A stretch of DNA of 35,108 bases from QHXQ01 sp036389375 (GTDB lineage Bacteria > Acidobacteriota > Blastocatellia > Pyrinomonadales > Pyrinomonadaceae): NCBI GenBank assembly GCA_036389375.1, contig DASVQA010000196.1, positions 1 to 35,108 of the forward strand, read 5' to 3'. Numbering within the stretch: position 1 is the stretch's first letter; the number at the start of each line of letters is the position of its first letter. Under the pieces are notes generated by a model, which worked only from the letters and a program-made list of their open reading frames with translations, was not told where the DNA came from and made no database searches. Below are positions 8,433-16,555 of this stretch, one piece after another. The position numbers were made by a program, and so were the translations under genes.

Positions 8433-9326
8433 TCACATGCGCGCCGCCGCGTTGCCCTGTGGCGCGGCCAAACGGCGCGCGGCGAGCCGCAAAATCTCCT
8501 GCACCTGATTGTCCCAGTAAGGCCACGTGTGCCCACCGGGCAACTCGCGGAACTCGTGCGGGATTTTGCGTTTGAGCAACAGGTCGGCGAGCGCGCGGTT
8601 CGAGGCGAGCAGAAAATCTTCCGTGCCGCAATCGAGATAGAGGAAGGGCAGTTGCGCGATGCGCTCCGGCGGCAGGTCGCCGAGCAGCTTGAAGAGATCG
8701 TTGGCCGGGCGCACAGGATTGTCCATCGGGCCATAGACGCGCGCGATGGAGGGCTTCACAAAATCGATCAACTCCTTGTCCTGCGCGTCCCAACGCGGCG
8801 CACCGTGCGCCCCGCTCATCGAAGCCGCGAAGATAAACTTGTCCGGGTACTTCACGCCGAACTTCAACGCGCCATAGCCGCCCATCGAAAGACCGGCAAT
8901 CGCGCGCCCCGCGCGCGTCGGGATGGTGCGATAGCGGCGCTCCACGTCCGCCAGCAACTCCTGCATGATGTAGCTTTCGTACTGCTCACGCGGCGCGGTC
9001 GCGCTGTCCGTGTACCAGCCGTCATGCCCTTCGGGCGTGACGATGATGATGCGATAGTGCGCCGCGTGTTCCGCGAGGTGCGCGCGATTCGACACCCAAT
9101 CGTTATGACTACCGGCGAGACCGTGCAGGAGATAGAGCACCGGATAGTGCGTCGTGCGTGTTTGCGCCGCGTCATAATCGGGCGGCAGAACGACGTAGTA
9201 CGGCAAGGCTTGCCCAACCAGCTTGCTCTCGAAGTTGACCGGCTCGACGCGCACGCTCGGCTGCGCGTAAACCGCAAGCGGCACGAGCAACGCAAAGAAG
9301 AGAAGTAAACGGCGTGCAGGTTTCAT
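8433..9326 (-). CDS. Secreted alpha/beta-hydrolase esterase (esterase D / tributyrin esterase type)
   Basis: The 297-residue protein begins with a Sec signal peptide (MKPARRLLLFFALLVPLAVYAQ), so it is probably exported. The alpha/beta-hydrolase core has LYLLHGLAGSHNDW, then the nucleophile Ser147 in GLSMGG, Asp237 in CGTEDF and His266 in PGGHTWPYW. A complete catalytic triad in the expected order suggests an active enzyme. It resembles the PF00756 esterase group, which includes S-formylglutathione hydrolase, mycolyltransferase and enterochelin esterase; the signal peptide argues against the cytosolic formylglutathione enzyme. Its ATG overlaps the stop of the MFS gene (ATGA), so the two are translationally coupled. 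A siderophore-related role alongside the EntS-like exporter is possible but speculative. Confidence 0.88.
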   Translation of the reverse strand: MKPARRLLLFFALLVPLAVYAQPSVRVEPVNFESKLVGQALPYYVVLPPDYDAAQTRTTHYPVLYLLHGLAGSHNDWVSNRAHLAEHAAHYRIIIVTPEGHDGWYTDSATAPREQYESYIMQELLADVERRYRTIPTRAGRAIAGLSMGGYGALKFGVKYPDKFIFAASMSGAHGAPRWDAQDKELIDFVKPSIARVYGPMDNPVRPANDLFKLLGDLPPERIAQLPFLYLDCGTEDFLLASNRALADLLLKRKIPHEFRELPGGHTWPYWDNQVQEILRLAARRLAAPQGNAAARM

Positions 9327-10759
9327 TCTGATCCCTCTGCTGTCGGTGCAGACGGCGGCGCGGTGTGGCCCAGCGCCCGCGTGCTGTCTTCCGCTTGCTT
9401 GCGGGCGCGGCCCGCGCGCCCGTCATATCGCAGGAATGCGGGCAGCGCGAGCGCTAATAGTCCCGACCCGACGACGCAGAGCACGCCGCCGGAGACGACC
9501 GAAGTGCGTATGCTGAAGAGACTGGCGACAAGGCCGGATTCCGCGTTGCCGAGCATCGGCCCTGTAGTGTAGCTCACGAGTTCTATCCCCGCGAGTCGTC
9601 CGCGCAGGTGATCGGGGATCGTCTGATTCCAGATCGTCATGCGAAACAGACCGCTCAACATATCGGCCGCGCCCGCCAGCGCCAGCCACATGAGCGCGAG
9701 CCACAAACGACCGGCGAAACCGAACCCGATGATCGCCAGTCCCCAACACGCGGCGGCGATGGCGACGGCGCGGCCATGCCGGTTGACGCGCTTCGTCCAG
9801 CCCGAAGAGAGCGTCGCGCACAGTGCGCCGACGGCCGGGCTGGCGTAGAGCAGACCGACCGAGGAGCCGCCGTAGCCTTCGGCGATAGCCGGAAAAAGCG
9901 CCATCGGCATGCCGAAGAACATCGCGTTTAGATCGATCAGGTAAGTGCCCAAGAGTTCGGGCCGGCTGCGCGCATAACGCAGCCCCGCGACGACCGCTTT
10001 CATGCTCGGTCGCTCCGCATCGGGCGGCGGCGGCACTGCCTGCATCAACCAGAGCGCGCCGAGCGAAGCGACGAAGGTCAGAAGATCAATCGCGTAAGCG
10101 AAGGCAGGCCCGAACGTAACGACGAGCAACCCACCGAGCGCGGGGCCGCCGATGAGACCGATGCTGCCGCGCAGAGCTTGCAGCGCGGCCACGGCCGGCA
10201 GTTGCTCCGGCTTGACGAGGCGCGGCGTGAGCGCTTCGAGCGAAGGGCGCTGCAAACCGTTGAGCGCGGCCAAGAGCGCAGCACAGGCGTAGAGCACCGA
10301 CACGTGCGGCGATGCCAGGCGCGCGTTGATGATAAGGACAAGCGTGCTGCACGCGAGCGCGGCTTCGGTCAGCCGCACCATGCGTCGTCTGTCCACGTAG
10401 TCGGCGAACGCGCCGCCGACAAAGGCCGCCAACAGGATCGGCACAAACTCCACGACGCCCAAAAGACCCACCGCCAACGACGACCGCGTGAGTTGATACA
10501 TCTGCCACGGCAGCGCCACGAAGGTCATCATCGAGCCAAAGAACGAGATGAACTGCCCCGCGTAGAGCAGCCGATACTCACGCGAATCGCGCAGCGGCGA
10601 CACGTCAACGGTCAGCGCCCACCACGCGCGCCGCGCATCGGGCGGGGCCGGTGTTATTAGTTCATTCGTCGCCAACGGCGCGGCCGGATCGGGCGTGAGA
10701 TGGCTGCTCGCGTCGGGCGTGGGCGGCGGTTGTTCGGGCAAGTTTGTCGGCCGGTTCAT
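9323..10759 (-). CDS. MFS transporter, EntS-like exporter (MFS_3 family)
   Basis: This 478-residue integral membrane protein has about 12 hydrophobic helices. It includes the loop 2-3 motif GGAFADYVDRRRMVR typical of major-facilitator proteins and an opening YAGQFISFFGSMMTFVALPW that recalls enterobactin exporter EntS. Such proteins export small molecules by proton antiport. A proline-rich cytosolic N-terminus of about 50 residues precedes helix 1. The start codon abuts the stop of hutU, and the stop overlaps the start of the esterase gene, so hutU, this gene and the esterase probably share a transcript. No siderophore synthesis gene is present here, so the exported substrate is not known. 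Confidence 0.85.
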   Translation of the reverse strand: MNRPTNLPEQPPPTPDASSHLTPDPAAPLATNELITPAPPDARRAWWALTVDVSPLRDSREYRLLYAGQFISFFGSMMTFVALPWQMYQLTRSSLAVGLLGVVEFVPILLAAFVGGAFADYVDRRRMVRLTEAALACSTLVLIINARLASPHVSVLYACAALLAALNGLQRPSLEALTPRLVKPEQLPAVAALQALRGSIGLIGGPALGGLLVVTFGPAFAYAIDLLTFVASLGALWLMQAVPPPPDAERPSMKAVVAGLRYARSRPELLGTYLIDLNAMFFGMPMALFPAIAEGYGGSSVGLLYASPAVGALCATLSSGWTKRVNRHGRAVAIAAACWGLAIIGFGFAGRLWLALMWLALAGAADMLSGLFRMTIWNQTIPDHLRGRLAGIELVSYTTGPMLGNAESGLVASLFSIRTSVVSGGVLCVVGSGLLALALPAFLRYDGRAGRARKQAEDSTRALGHTAPPSAPTAEGSE

Positions 10760-12427
10760 TCACTTCGGCGGCGCAGACAGGAGCGGAATCTTGAGGCCCT
10801 TGGCGCGTGCGGTCGCTTCCGCCTCTTCGTAGCCTGCGTCCACATGGCGCGCCACGCCGAGACCGGGATCGTTGGTGAGCACGCGGTTCAAGCGCCGCGC
10901 GGCCTCGTCCGTGCCGTCGGCGACGGAGACTTGACCGGCGTGGAGCGAGTAACCGATGCCGACGCCCCCGCCATGATGAAAAGAGACCCATGATGCGCCG
11001 CTCGCAGTATTGAGCAGCGCGTTCAGAATGGGCCAATCAGCGACGGCGTCCGAGCCGTCCTTCATCGCTTCGGTTTCGCGGAAGGGCGAGGCGACCGAGC
11101 CGGTGTCGAGATGGTCGCGCCCGATGGCGACGGGCGCTTGCAGGTCGCCGCGTCTGACCAGTTCGTTGATCGCTTCGCCCAACTCGGCGCGTTCGCCGTA
11201 GCCGAGCCAGCAGATGCGCGCGGGCAGACCTTGAAACTGCACGCGCTCGCGCGCCAGCCGCAGCCAGCGACTCAAGGTCGAATCTTCGGGGAAGAGTTCG
11301 AGCGCGAGATCGTCCGTGCGGCGAATGTCGTTGGCCGCACCTGAGAGCGCGACCCAGCGGAAGGGGCCTTTGCCCGCACAAAAAAGCGGGCGGATATATT
11401 CGGGCACGAAGCCGGGTATCTCGAACGCGTCGGTGCAGCCCGCATCGAAAGCGAACTTGCGGATGTTGTTGCCGTAGTCGAACGCGACCGCGCCTGCGCG
11501 CTTGAGCGCCAGCATCGCTTCGACGTGCTGCGCCATTGATTGCGTCGCCCGTTCGACGTAAACGTGCGGGTCGCGCGCGCGCAACTCCGCCGCTTCGTCG
11601 AGACTCAAACCGGCGGGCACGTAACCGTTCAGAGGATCGTGCGCGCTCGTCTGATCTGTCACGGCATCAACCTCGACGCCGCGCCTCACCAGTTCAGGTA
11701 GCACTTCGGCGCAGTTGCCGACGAGGCCGACCGACAGCGCACGCCCCTGCTCGCGCGCGTCGGCGCAGATGCGCAGGGCATCGTCCAGATCAAAAGCGAC
11801 GCGGTCGCAATAGCGTGTCTGGATGCGACGCTCGATGCGCGCCCTGTCCACGTCAATGCCGAGAAAGACCGCGCCGTTCATCGTCGCCGCGAGCGGCTGC
11901 GCGCCGCCCATGCCGCCCATGCCGCCGGAGACGACGAGTTTGCCTTGCAGGCTGCCGCCGAAATGTCTGTCCGCCATCGCAGCGAACGTCTCGAACGTGC
12001 CCTGCACGATGCCTTGCGTGCCAATGTAAATCCACGAGCCGGCGGTCATCTGCCCGTACATCATCAAGCCCCGTCGTTCGAGTTCGTGGAAGTGTTCCCA
12101 GTTCGCCCACGCGCCGACGAGGTTCGAGTTGGCGATGAGGACGCGCGGCGCATAATCGTGTGTGCGAAAGACCGCGACCGGCTTGCCCGATTGCACGAGC
12201 AGCGTCTCGTCGGCTTCGAGTTGTTGCAGTTCGCGCACAATCGCGTCGAACGCCGCCCAGTTGCGCGCAGCCTTGCCGCGCCCGCCATAGACGACCAGAT
12301 CATCGGGGCGCTCGGCCACATCGGGGTCGAGATTGTTCATCAGGCAGCGCAACGCCGCCTCCTGATGCCAGCCCTTACAATTCAGCGTCGCGCCGCGCGG
12401 CGCACGCACCACTCTAGCGTTACTCAC
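10760..12427 (-). CDS. hutU: Urocanate hydratase
   Basis: The 555-residue protein is full length for urocanase. It adds water to urocanate to give imidazolone propionate, the second step of histidine degradation, using tightly bound NAD+. Family signatures are seen throughout: the N-terminal ALRCLMNNLDPDVAERPDDL region, GTQGIVQGTFETF, the glycine-rich VSGGMGGMGGAQPLA associated with NAD+ binding, YGNNIRKFAFDAG and ISWVSFHHGGG-like text near the C-terminus (SGASWVSFHHGGGVGIGYS). Translation starts with GTG at 12427, preceded by GGAAGAGA. It lies 55 bp after the zf-TFIIB gene and directly abuts the MFS gene. Its pathway partner hutH is encoded about 4.6 kb away in another unit; hutI and hutG are not seen in the window. 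Confidence 0.97.
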   Translation of the reverse strand: MSNARVVRAPRGATLNCKGWHQEAALRCLMNNLDPDVAERPDDLVVYGGRGKAARNWAAFDAIVRELQQLEADETLLVQSGKPVAVFRTHDYAPRVLIANSNLVGAWANWEHFHELERRGLMMYGQMTAGSWIYIGTQGIVQGTFETFAAMADRHFGGSLQGKLVVSGGMGGMGGAQPLAATMNGAVFLGIDVDRARIERRIQTRYCDRVAFDLDDALRICADAREQGRALSVGLVGNCAEVLPELVRRGVEVDAVTDQTSAHDPLNGYVPAGLSLDEAAELRARDPHVYVERATQSMAQHVEAMLALKRAGAVAFDYGNNIRKFAFDAGCTDAFEIPGFVPEYIRPLFCAGKGPFRWVALSGAANDIRRTDDLALELFPEDSTLSRWLRLARERVQFQGLPARICWLGYGERAELGEAINELVRRGDLQAPVAIGRDHLDTGSVASPFRETEAMKDGSDAVADWPILNALLNTASGASWVSFHHGGGVGIGYSLHAGQVSVADGTDEAARRLNRVLTNDPGLGVARHVDAGYEEAEATARAKGLKIPLLSAPPK

Positions 12428-12482
12428 GTTCGATCTCTTCCGCCAAACTTAACAACGCGCCAACCATAAGCGGTCAGACTCA

Positions 12483-12770
12483 TCACTCGCCCGCCAGCCA
12501 TTTGAGCCAACCGCCCTCTTCGCGTCTGGTCAGTTGTTCGAGTTCGCCTGCGTCGAGCCAGACGCCGTGACAGTTGGGACAGCGTTCGACCTTTACGCCA
12601 TCATGCTCGATTTCGGTGAGCGCCGTCGCGCAGCGCGGGCACTTGGGCGCAGCCGCCGCTTCAGCTTCGGCCGCCATCTGCTCGCGCATCTTCTCAATCG
12701 TCTCCTGCTCCTTGCGCCGAAAGTATTCCTCTTCCAGCGCCTTCCTGCGGTCGTCGAAGATTTCCGACAT
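12483..12770 (-). CDS. zf-TFIIB-type zinc-ribbon protein
   Basis: The 95-residue protein has a charged, helical N-terminus (about 1-40, rich in Glu/Arg/Lys), then a zinc ribbon with Cys44-x2-Cys47 and Cys64-x2-Cys67. The second pair sits in CPNCHGVWLDAGELEQL, the diagnostic text of the zf-TFIIB family (PF13453). These short proteins are widespread and of unknown function; nucleic-acid or protein binding is presumed. The ATG at 12770 has AAAGGAG about nine bases upstream. HutU follows 55 bp downstream on the same strand, so the gene may head that transcript. Its role, if any, in histidine metabolism is not implied by sequence. Confidence 0.85.
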   Translation of the reverse strand: MSEIFDDRRKALEEEYFRRKEQETIEKMREQMAAEAEAAAAPKCPRCATALTEIEHDGVKVERCPNCHGVWLDAGELEQLTRREEGGWLKWLAGE

Positions 12771-12939
12771 GCCTCGTCGCTCCTTTGTGCTGCGGCTGAC
12801 AAGCGGAGCGGCCGCGCGCCAACTTTGCCAGCGCGCCGCCTGCGCCCGTCACGCTTTTAATTACTCATGCGGATATTGTAATAGCAGAAAACGCCGGCTC
12901 CGTGCCACTGAGCGGCGCTTGCTGTTTGCTCGCCGTGCC

Positions 12940-12969
12940 TTGCCTTTCTATTCGCGGCCTGCTTATGCT
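12940..12969 (+). promoter_or_regulatory. Possible promoter of the M23 peptidase gene
   Basis: TTGCCT (12940-12945) and TATGCT (12964-12969) are spaced by 18 bases. Each matches four of six consensus positions. Transcription would start near 12976, about 45 bases before the ATG at 13021. The rest of the 250-bp divergent gap (12771-13020) contains an AT-rich stretch near 12858-12885 that may serve the opposite strand, but I could not place a convincing pair there. Confidence 0.4.
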
Positions 12970-13020
12970 CTCGCCCGTCAGAGCGCAAGTTAAATCAACC
13001 CGGACGGCGAAAGAGACGGC

Positions 13021-13764
13021 ATGGCTTTGAGCACGCGCGCGCGGATACTGTTGCTGGCTGTCATTGTTCTGCTCGCGCTCGGCGCTTTGGTCGGCTGGCT
13101 GAGCATTCGTTATCGCACCACGCCCGTCACGCCCGTTGCGCTGCCCGCCGCGAACACAAATAACGCCGCCACGCCGTCGCCTGCGTCGCCTACGCCGCCC
13201 GGCCACGAGAACGCGACGCCAACGCCGACGCCCACGCCCGCCAACACGCCCGCGTCTTCGGCGCTCCCCACGCCGCCGCCCGGTAACACAAACGAACCGG
13301 CGCGCAGTGCGCCGCCGCAGGCACTCCCACCGAGCGCGAGCGGACTGCTGCTGCCGGTCGCGGGCGTGCGCGCCGAGCAGTTGCACGATACCTACACGGA
13401 GGCGCGCTCCGAAGGGCGCGTCCATAACGCGATTGACATCATGTCGCCCTGCGGCACGCCCGTCCTCGCCGCCACCGACGGCACAATCGTCAAACTCTTC
13501 CAGAGCGAGCGCGGCGGCACGACCATCTACCAGCGCAGCCCCGACGACAAGGTTATCTACTACTACGCACACCTGAAAGCCTACGCCGACGGTCTCAGCG
13601 AAGGGCACGCCGCCCGGCGCGGCGAAACCCTCGCCTACGTCGGCGACACAGGCAACGCCGGCCCCGGCAACTGCCACCTCCACTTCGCCATCTGGCTCAT
13701 CACCGATCCCAAACGCTACTGGGACGGCGAGAACGTAAACCCCTACCCACTACTGAGGGGTTAG
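13021..13764 (+). CDS. Membrane-anchored M23 (LytM-type) peptidoglycan metallopeptidase
   Basis: The 247-residue protein has an N-terminal membrane segment (about 8-28) and then a Pro/Thr/Ala-rich spacer (35-105) suited to crossing the periplasm. The C-terminal peptidase M23 domain has His135-x3-Asp139 in VHNAIDI, His184 in YYYAHLKAY and the closing His219-x-His221 in CHLHFAIW. All zinc and catalytic residues are present, so it should be an active endopeptidase that cuts peptide cross-links in the cell wall. Cys144 and Cys218 flank the active site and could form a disulfide. The next gene on the strand is another wall enzyme, an L,D-transpeptidase. A heptad-repeat hairpin overlaps the stop codon. 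Confidence 0.9.
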   Translation: MALSTRARILLLAVIVLLALGALVGWLSIRYRTTPVTPVALPAANTNNAATPSPASPTPPGHENATPTPTPTPANTPASSALPTPPPGNTNEPARSAPPQALPPSASGLLLPVAGVRAEQLHDTYTEARSEGRVHNAIDIMSPCGTPVLAATDGTIVKLFQSERGGTTIYQRSPDDKVIYYYAHLKAYADGLSEGHAARRGETLAYVGDTGNAGPGNCHLHFAIWLITDPKRYWDGENVNPYPLLRG

Positions 13765-13815
13765 AGGTCAGAGATCAGTCAAAACTTTTCTGCTGCCGAC
13801 CTCTAACCTCTGACC
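13761..13815. repeat. Heptad-repeat inverted repeat at the end of the M23 gene
   Basis: Left-arm heptads TTAGAGG, TCAGAGA and TCAGTCA run from 13761 to 13781, starting inside the M23 stop codon. The right arm has GACCTCT and AACCTCT followed by GACC (13798-13815). The stretch GGTTAGAGGTC (starting at 13759) pairs exactly with GACCTCTAACC on the right arm, enclosing a loop of roughly 28 bases. The unit belongs to the same AGAGGTC family as the cluster at 21.16 kb. It probably folds as a hairpin in the M23 transcript. The remaining 13816-14012 shows no further gene or motif I can support. Confidence 0.65.
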
Positions 13816-14012
13816 GCTGCTCTGTTGTCTTTTCGTGCCTGCGGCGTTCGTTTACGGTGCAAAGGTGCGGGGCGCAGTTGCAGGCAGGGGCGCGAAAAGT
13901 GCGGGTCGGGGCGCAGGCTGGGGGCCGGTATGGCGGTTGCTCTTAACATGTCGCTTGTTCGTCTCTCCCGCAACGGACAGGCAGAGAATCCAGACCTAGA
14001 GGAGCAGTTAGC

Positions 14013-15458
14013 ATGAAGGTTTTCTCGCGCGCCCGGTTCGCGCTGATCGTTTTGCTTGGCAGCGCCGTGCTGTTCGGCTGTCAGGTTGCGCCGTCAAACA
14101 ACGAGAGCGGCAGCGCACCAGCGAGTGCTTCGCCGCAGCAGGCCGCGCAACAGCCGACGCCTCTGCCCGCGCCGTCGCCGGCCACGTCGGGCGCGGGCAA
14201 CCTGCCGGTGACGCTGCCCGTGCTCGATGCGTTCTTCGCCGACGAATCGTTCGCGGGCGACGTGAAGACGCGCTTGCAGTTGAATGATGAACAGGTGGCG
14301 CGGCTGCGCGAGGTCGCCCGCACGGAGACGGCAGCCTTGCGCGAGTCGGGGCAGGCGGACGAGCAGCGCCGCACGACGAGCGCCGCGACTACGCAGGCGA
14401 CCGAGAAGATCAAAGGCGTCATCGGCGCAGAGAAGACCGAGCAGTTGCTCGCGCTCGTGCGTGAGCGTTGGGCGAGCGGCGGCGGCAACGCGGCGCAGGC
14501 AAACGGCGCGGCGCTGCCTGACCGGCCGAACACCGTCCCAACCGACACGCGCGTCGTCGTCAACGCGCCCGCCTATCGCATGGACGTGTTCAAGGACGGC
14601 CAACTCGTCAAGACTTACAAGATCGGCATCGGCTACCCGGAGTTTCCGCTGCCGACCGGGATGCGCAGCGCGCGCACCATCATCTTCAACCCGACGTGGA
14701 CGCCGCCCGACGAACCTTGGGTCGAGGCCGGCAGCAGTAAGGTGCAGGTCGGGCAGAAGGTCGAGGCCGGGAGTCCGTTGAATCCGCTGGGGCCGATCAA
14801 GATTCCCATCGGGCAACCGTCGCTCATACACGGCGGCAAGTCGCCCGCGAAACTGGGCGGCTTCGCGTCGCACGGTTGTGTGGGCTTGACCAGTCCGCAG
14901 GTGCAGGACTTCGCGCGCGTGCTCGCCGACCTGAGCGGTTCGCAACTGACCCCGCAGGACATCACCGCCTACGCGCAGAAGAAGACCGAGACCAAGAACG
15001 TGCAGCTAAGTCAGCCCGTGCCGGTCGAGTTGCGCTATGAGACGATTGTGGTTGAGGACGGCAAGCTGCACATCTACCGCGACGTGTACGATCACGGCAC
15101 GAACACGCCGGAGAACCTGCGCCGCGTGCTCGACGTGTACGGCGTCTCGTTCGATCAGTTGAGCGAACAGGAGCGCCAGCAGATCACGGACGCACTCGCA
15201 CAGATGGCGCGCGACGCGACCGGCAAACCCGCCGAGGGCGACGGCATGACGAACACCAACGCAAACACGGCCGGCAACAAGAATAAGAAGGATGAGAAGG
15301 AGAGCGCCCGTGTCACGCGCACGATTAAGGGGCAGAAAGAGATCGTGCTCGAACTGGCGGCCCTGAAGGGCAAGGGCTACCCCGCGCCCGCCAATCTGGA
15401 CACGGGCGGCGGCACGCCCCAAAAGGGCAAGCCCGCGCAAGCGGCCAAGCGCGCGTAA
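14013..15458 (+). CDS. Lipoprotein L,D-transpeptidase (YkuD domain)
   Basis: The 481-residue protein starts with a lipoprotein signal peptide with lipobox LFGC, predicting lipidation at Cys23. An Ala/Pro-rich linker and a helical region (about 65-155) follow. The YkuD catalytic domain (about 178-320) contains His273 in LIHGGK and the nucleophile Cys289 in ASHGCVGLT. These enzymes make 3-3 peptidoglycan cross-links or attach proteins to the wall. The usual SHGC(V/I)R motif has Gly instead of Arg here, which may change catalysis. The C-terminal 60 residues are low-complexity and charged (KGKPAQAAKRA end). GAGGAG lies about nine bases before the ATG. A strong terminator hairpin follows the stop. 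Confidence 0.88.
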   Translation: MKVFSRARFALIVLLGSAVLFGCQVAPSNNESGSAPASASPQQAAQQPTPLPAPSPATSGAGNLPVTLPVLDAFFADESFAGDVKTRLQLNDEQVARLREVARTETAALRESGQADEQRRTTSAATTQATEKIKGVIGAEKTEQLLALVRERWASGGGNAAQANGAALPDRPNTVPTDTRVVVNAPAYRMDVFKDGQLVKTYKIGIGYPEFPLPTGMRSARTIIFNPTWTPPDEPWVEAGSSKVQVGQKVEAGSPLNPLGPIKIPIGQPSLIHGGKSPAKLGGFASHGCVGLTSPQVQDFARVLADLSGSQLTPQDITAYAQKKTETKNVQLSQPVPVELRYETIVVEDGKLHIYRDVYDHGTNTPENLRRVLDVYGVSFDQLSEQERQQITDALAQMARDATGKPAEGDGMTNTNANTAGNKNKKDEKESARVTRTIKGQKEIVLELAALKGKGYPAPANLDTGGGTPQKGKPAQAAKRA

Positions 15459-15481
15459 CAAAAGAAAGAGGCGGACACAAG

Positions 15482-15540
15482 GCACGCGGGCCGCGTTGCG
15501 CGCTTGTTAGCGACGCGCAACGCGGCCCGCGTGCTATTTT
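15482..15540 (+). terminator. Rho-independent terminator of the L,D-transpeptidase gene
   Basis: A perfect 21-bp stem (15482-15502 with 15514-15534) encloses an 11-base loop and is followed by TATTTT. It begins 23 bases after the stop codon. Because the next gene converges from the right, the same hairpin could also stop opposing transcripts, although the minus-strand side lacks a clear T-run. Confidence 0.85.
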
Positions 15541-15588
15541 CTCGCGCCCGGTTATGAACCCAACAATGCGCGCTCGTGCGCTCTGTCG

Positions 15589-15939
15589 TCAGTCGTCGCT
15601 GCGCGCTCTCAATCGGATGTTGAGTTGCTGGTCTCTGGGCAGATAGACGATCTGCTGGTGGATCAGTTGTTCGCCCTGATACAACTCAAGCAGATATTGT
15701 CCGTCGTCCAGAGCATTGAAAGCGAACCTGCCGTTGTCGTCCGTGACGGTGACGATGGGCTTGCGCCCCGTCTCCTTCGGGAAATAGAGGCGGGCGGTCA
15801 GGCGCGGGGGGCGACCCGACGGCTCCATCGTGATCTGCGCGGCGAGGTTGACCCGCACGGGTAGCGCCGCGCTGCTCGTTGCGCCGCTGACGAGGCAGCA
15901 GAGTATCAGGCATAGGCCCGGCAGTTTTCCGTATCTCAT
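15589..15939 (-). CDS. Small secreted protein with carboxypeptidase-regulatory-like fold
   Basis: This 116-residue protein has a signal peptide (MRYGKLPGLCLILCCLVSG, cleaved about residue 25) and then a beta-rich region with VTVTDDNGRFAFNALDDGQY. That text is typical of carboxypeptidase-regulatory-like or transthyretin-like domains. Such domains occur in secreted and surface proteins as structural modules. The start at 15939 is chosen because a near-perfect AAGGAGGTGAC lies five bases upstream; an upstream ATG at 16068 lies inside the preceding gene and lacks a site. It follows the 200-residue membrane protein gene by only 13 bp, so they form a two-gene operon. No enzymatic residues are evident and the role is unknown. 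Confidence 0.8.
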   Translation of the reverse strand: MRYGKLPGLCLILCCLVSGATSSAALPVRVNLAAQITMEPSGRPPRLTARLYFPKETGRKPIVTVTDDNGRFAFNALDDGQYLLELYQGEQLIHQQIVYLPRDQQLNIRLRARSDD

Positions 15940-15943
15940 TCGT

Positions 15944-15954
15944 GTCACCTCCTT
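15944..15954 (-). promoter_or_regulatory. Strong ribosome binding site for the small secreted protein
   Basis: The minus strand reads AAGGAGGTGAC, nearly the full anti-Shine-Dalgarno complement, ending five bases before the ATG at 15939. It overlaps the TAA stop of the upstream gene (15953-15955), so ribosomes ending one protein sit on the start signal for the next. This site fixes the start well downstream of the longest open frame. Confidence 0.85.
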
Positions 15955-16555
15955 ACTGTGACTTGAACTGAGCGACCAGATCGCCGGACAGCGTGCGGCG
16001 CTCGAAATCGCGGGGCGCGCCGTAGAGTTGCTGTGCGTCGTGAAGCGTGTCCGCCTCGTCGTAGCCAATCAGTTCACGCTTGGTTTCGCCCGCGCGCAGA
16101 TCAACGTTCTCGGAATAGGCATACTCGCCTCTGGCGTTGTAATACTTGACGACGTAGTGGCCGTTCTGAAAGTAGGGCACAGAGACATCGACGCCCTGTT
16201 TGGTGTCGGTCATCCGTTCGGCCGCAATGACGTTGACCTGCACCGGCTTGCCCGAGTTGACCTTGCCGCGCAGTTCCACCATTTCGAGCGGCTGTTTGAG
16301 GTGCGCCGCCGGGTTGCCGCACAACTGCGGGCAATAGTGGATCGGGATGAACAACATAAAGACGCCGAACAGGAACATCACCAGCACCGGGAACTGACTC
16401 TCGAACTTGATCCCCAGCGGCAACTCGACCTTCGAGACGCTCTGGCCCTCCTTGTCCAGATAGATGCGCCCCTTCCAGAGCAGCAACAGGCTGCCCGCGA
16501 CCATGAGCAGCCCGGCCAGCGAGCAAAGAGCGAAAAGTGACATCGTCCAGTTCAT
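15953..16555 (-). CDS. Membrane protein of unknown function with periplasmic beta-rich tail
   Basis: The 200-residue protein is not recognised. It has two hydrophobic segments, about 5-26 and 54-72, the second followed by HYCPQLCGNPAAH, which places two cysteines just outside the membrane. The remaining 120 residues look like extracytoplasmic beta structure (ELRGKVNSGKPVQVNVIAAE, YYNARGEYAYSENV). The start at 16555 is chosen over 16783 because GGAGGTCA lies seven bases upstream and the residues before it are low-quality. The next gene in the operon encodes a secreted carboxypeptidase-regulatory-like module. Shared location and tight coupling suggest that the two act together in the envelope, but no function can be inferred. 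Confidence 0.75.
   Translation of the reverse strand: MNWTMSLFALCSLAGLLMVAGSLLLLWKGRIYLDKEGQSVSKVELPLGIKFESQFPVLVMFLFGVFMLFIPIHYCPQLCGNPAAHLKQPLEMVELRGKVNSGKPVQVNVIAAERMTDTKQGVDVSVPYFQNGHYVVKYYNARGEYAYSENVDLRAGETKRELIGYDEADTLHDAQQLYGAPRDFERRTLSGDLVAQFKSQ

Noticed and set aside
13825..14016. 63-codon open frame before the L,D-transpeptidase gene
   Set aside because: Arg/Gly-rich, no ribosome site, and it overlaps the real start by four bases without other support.
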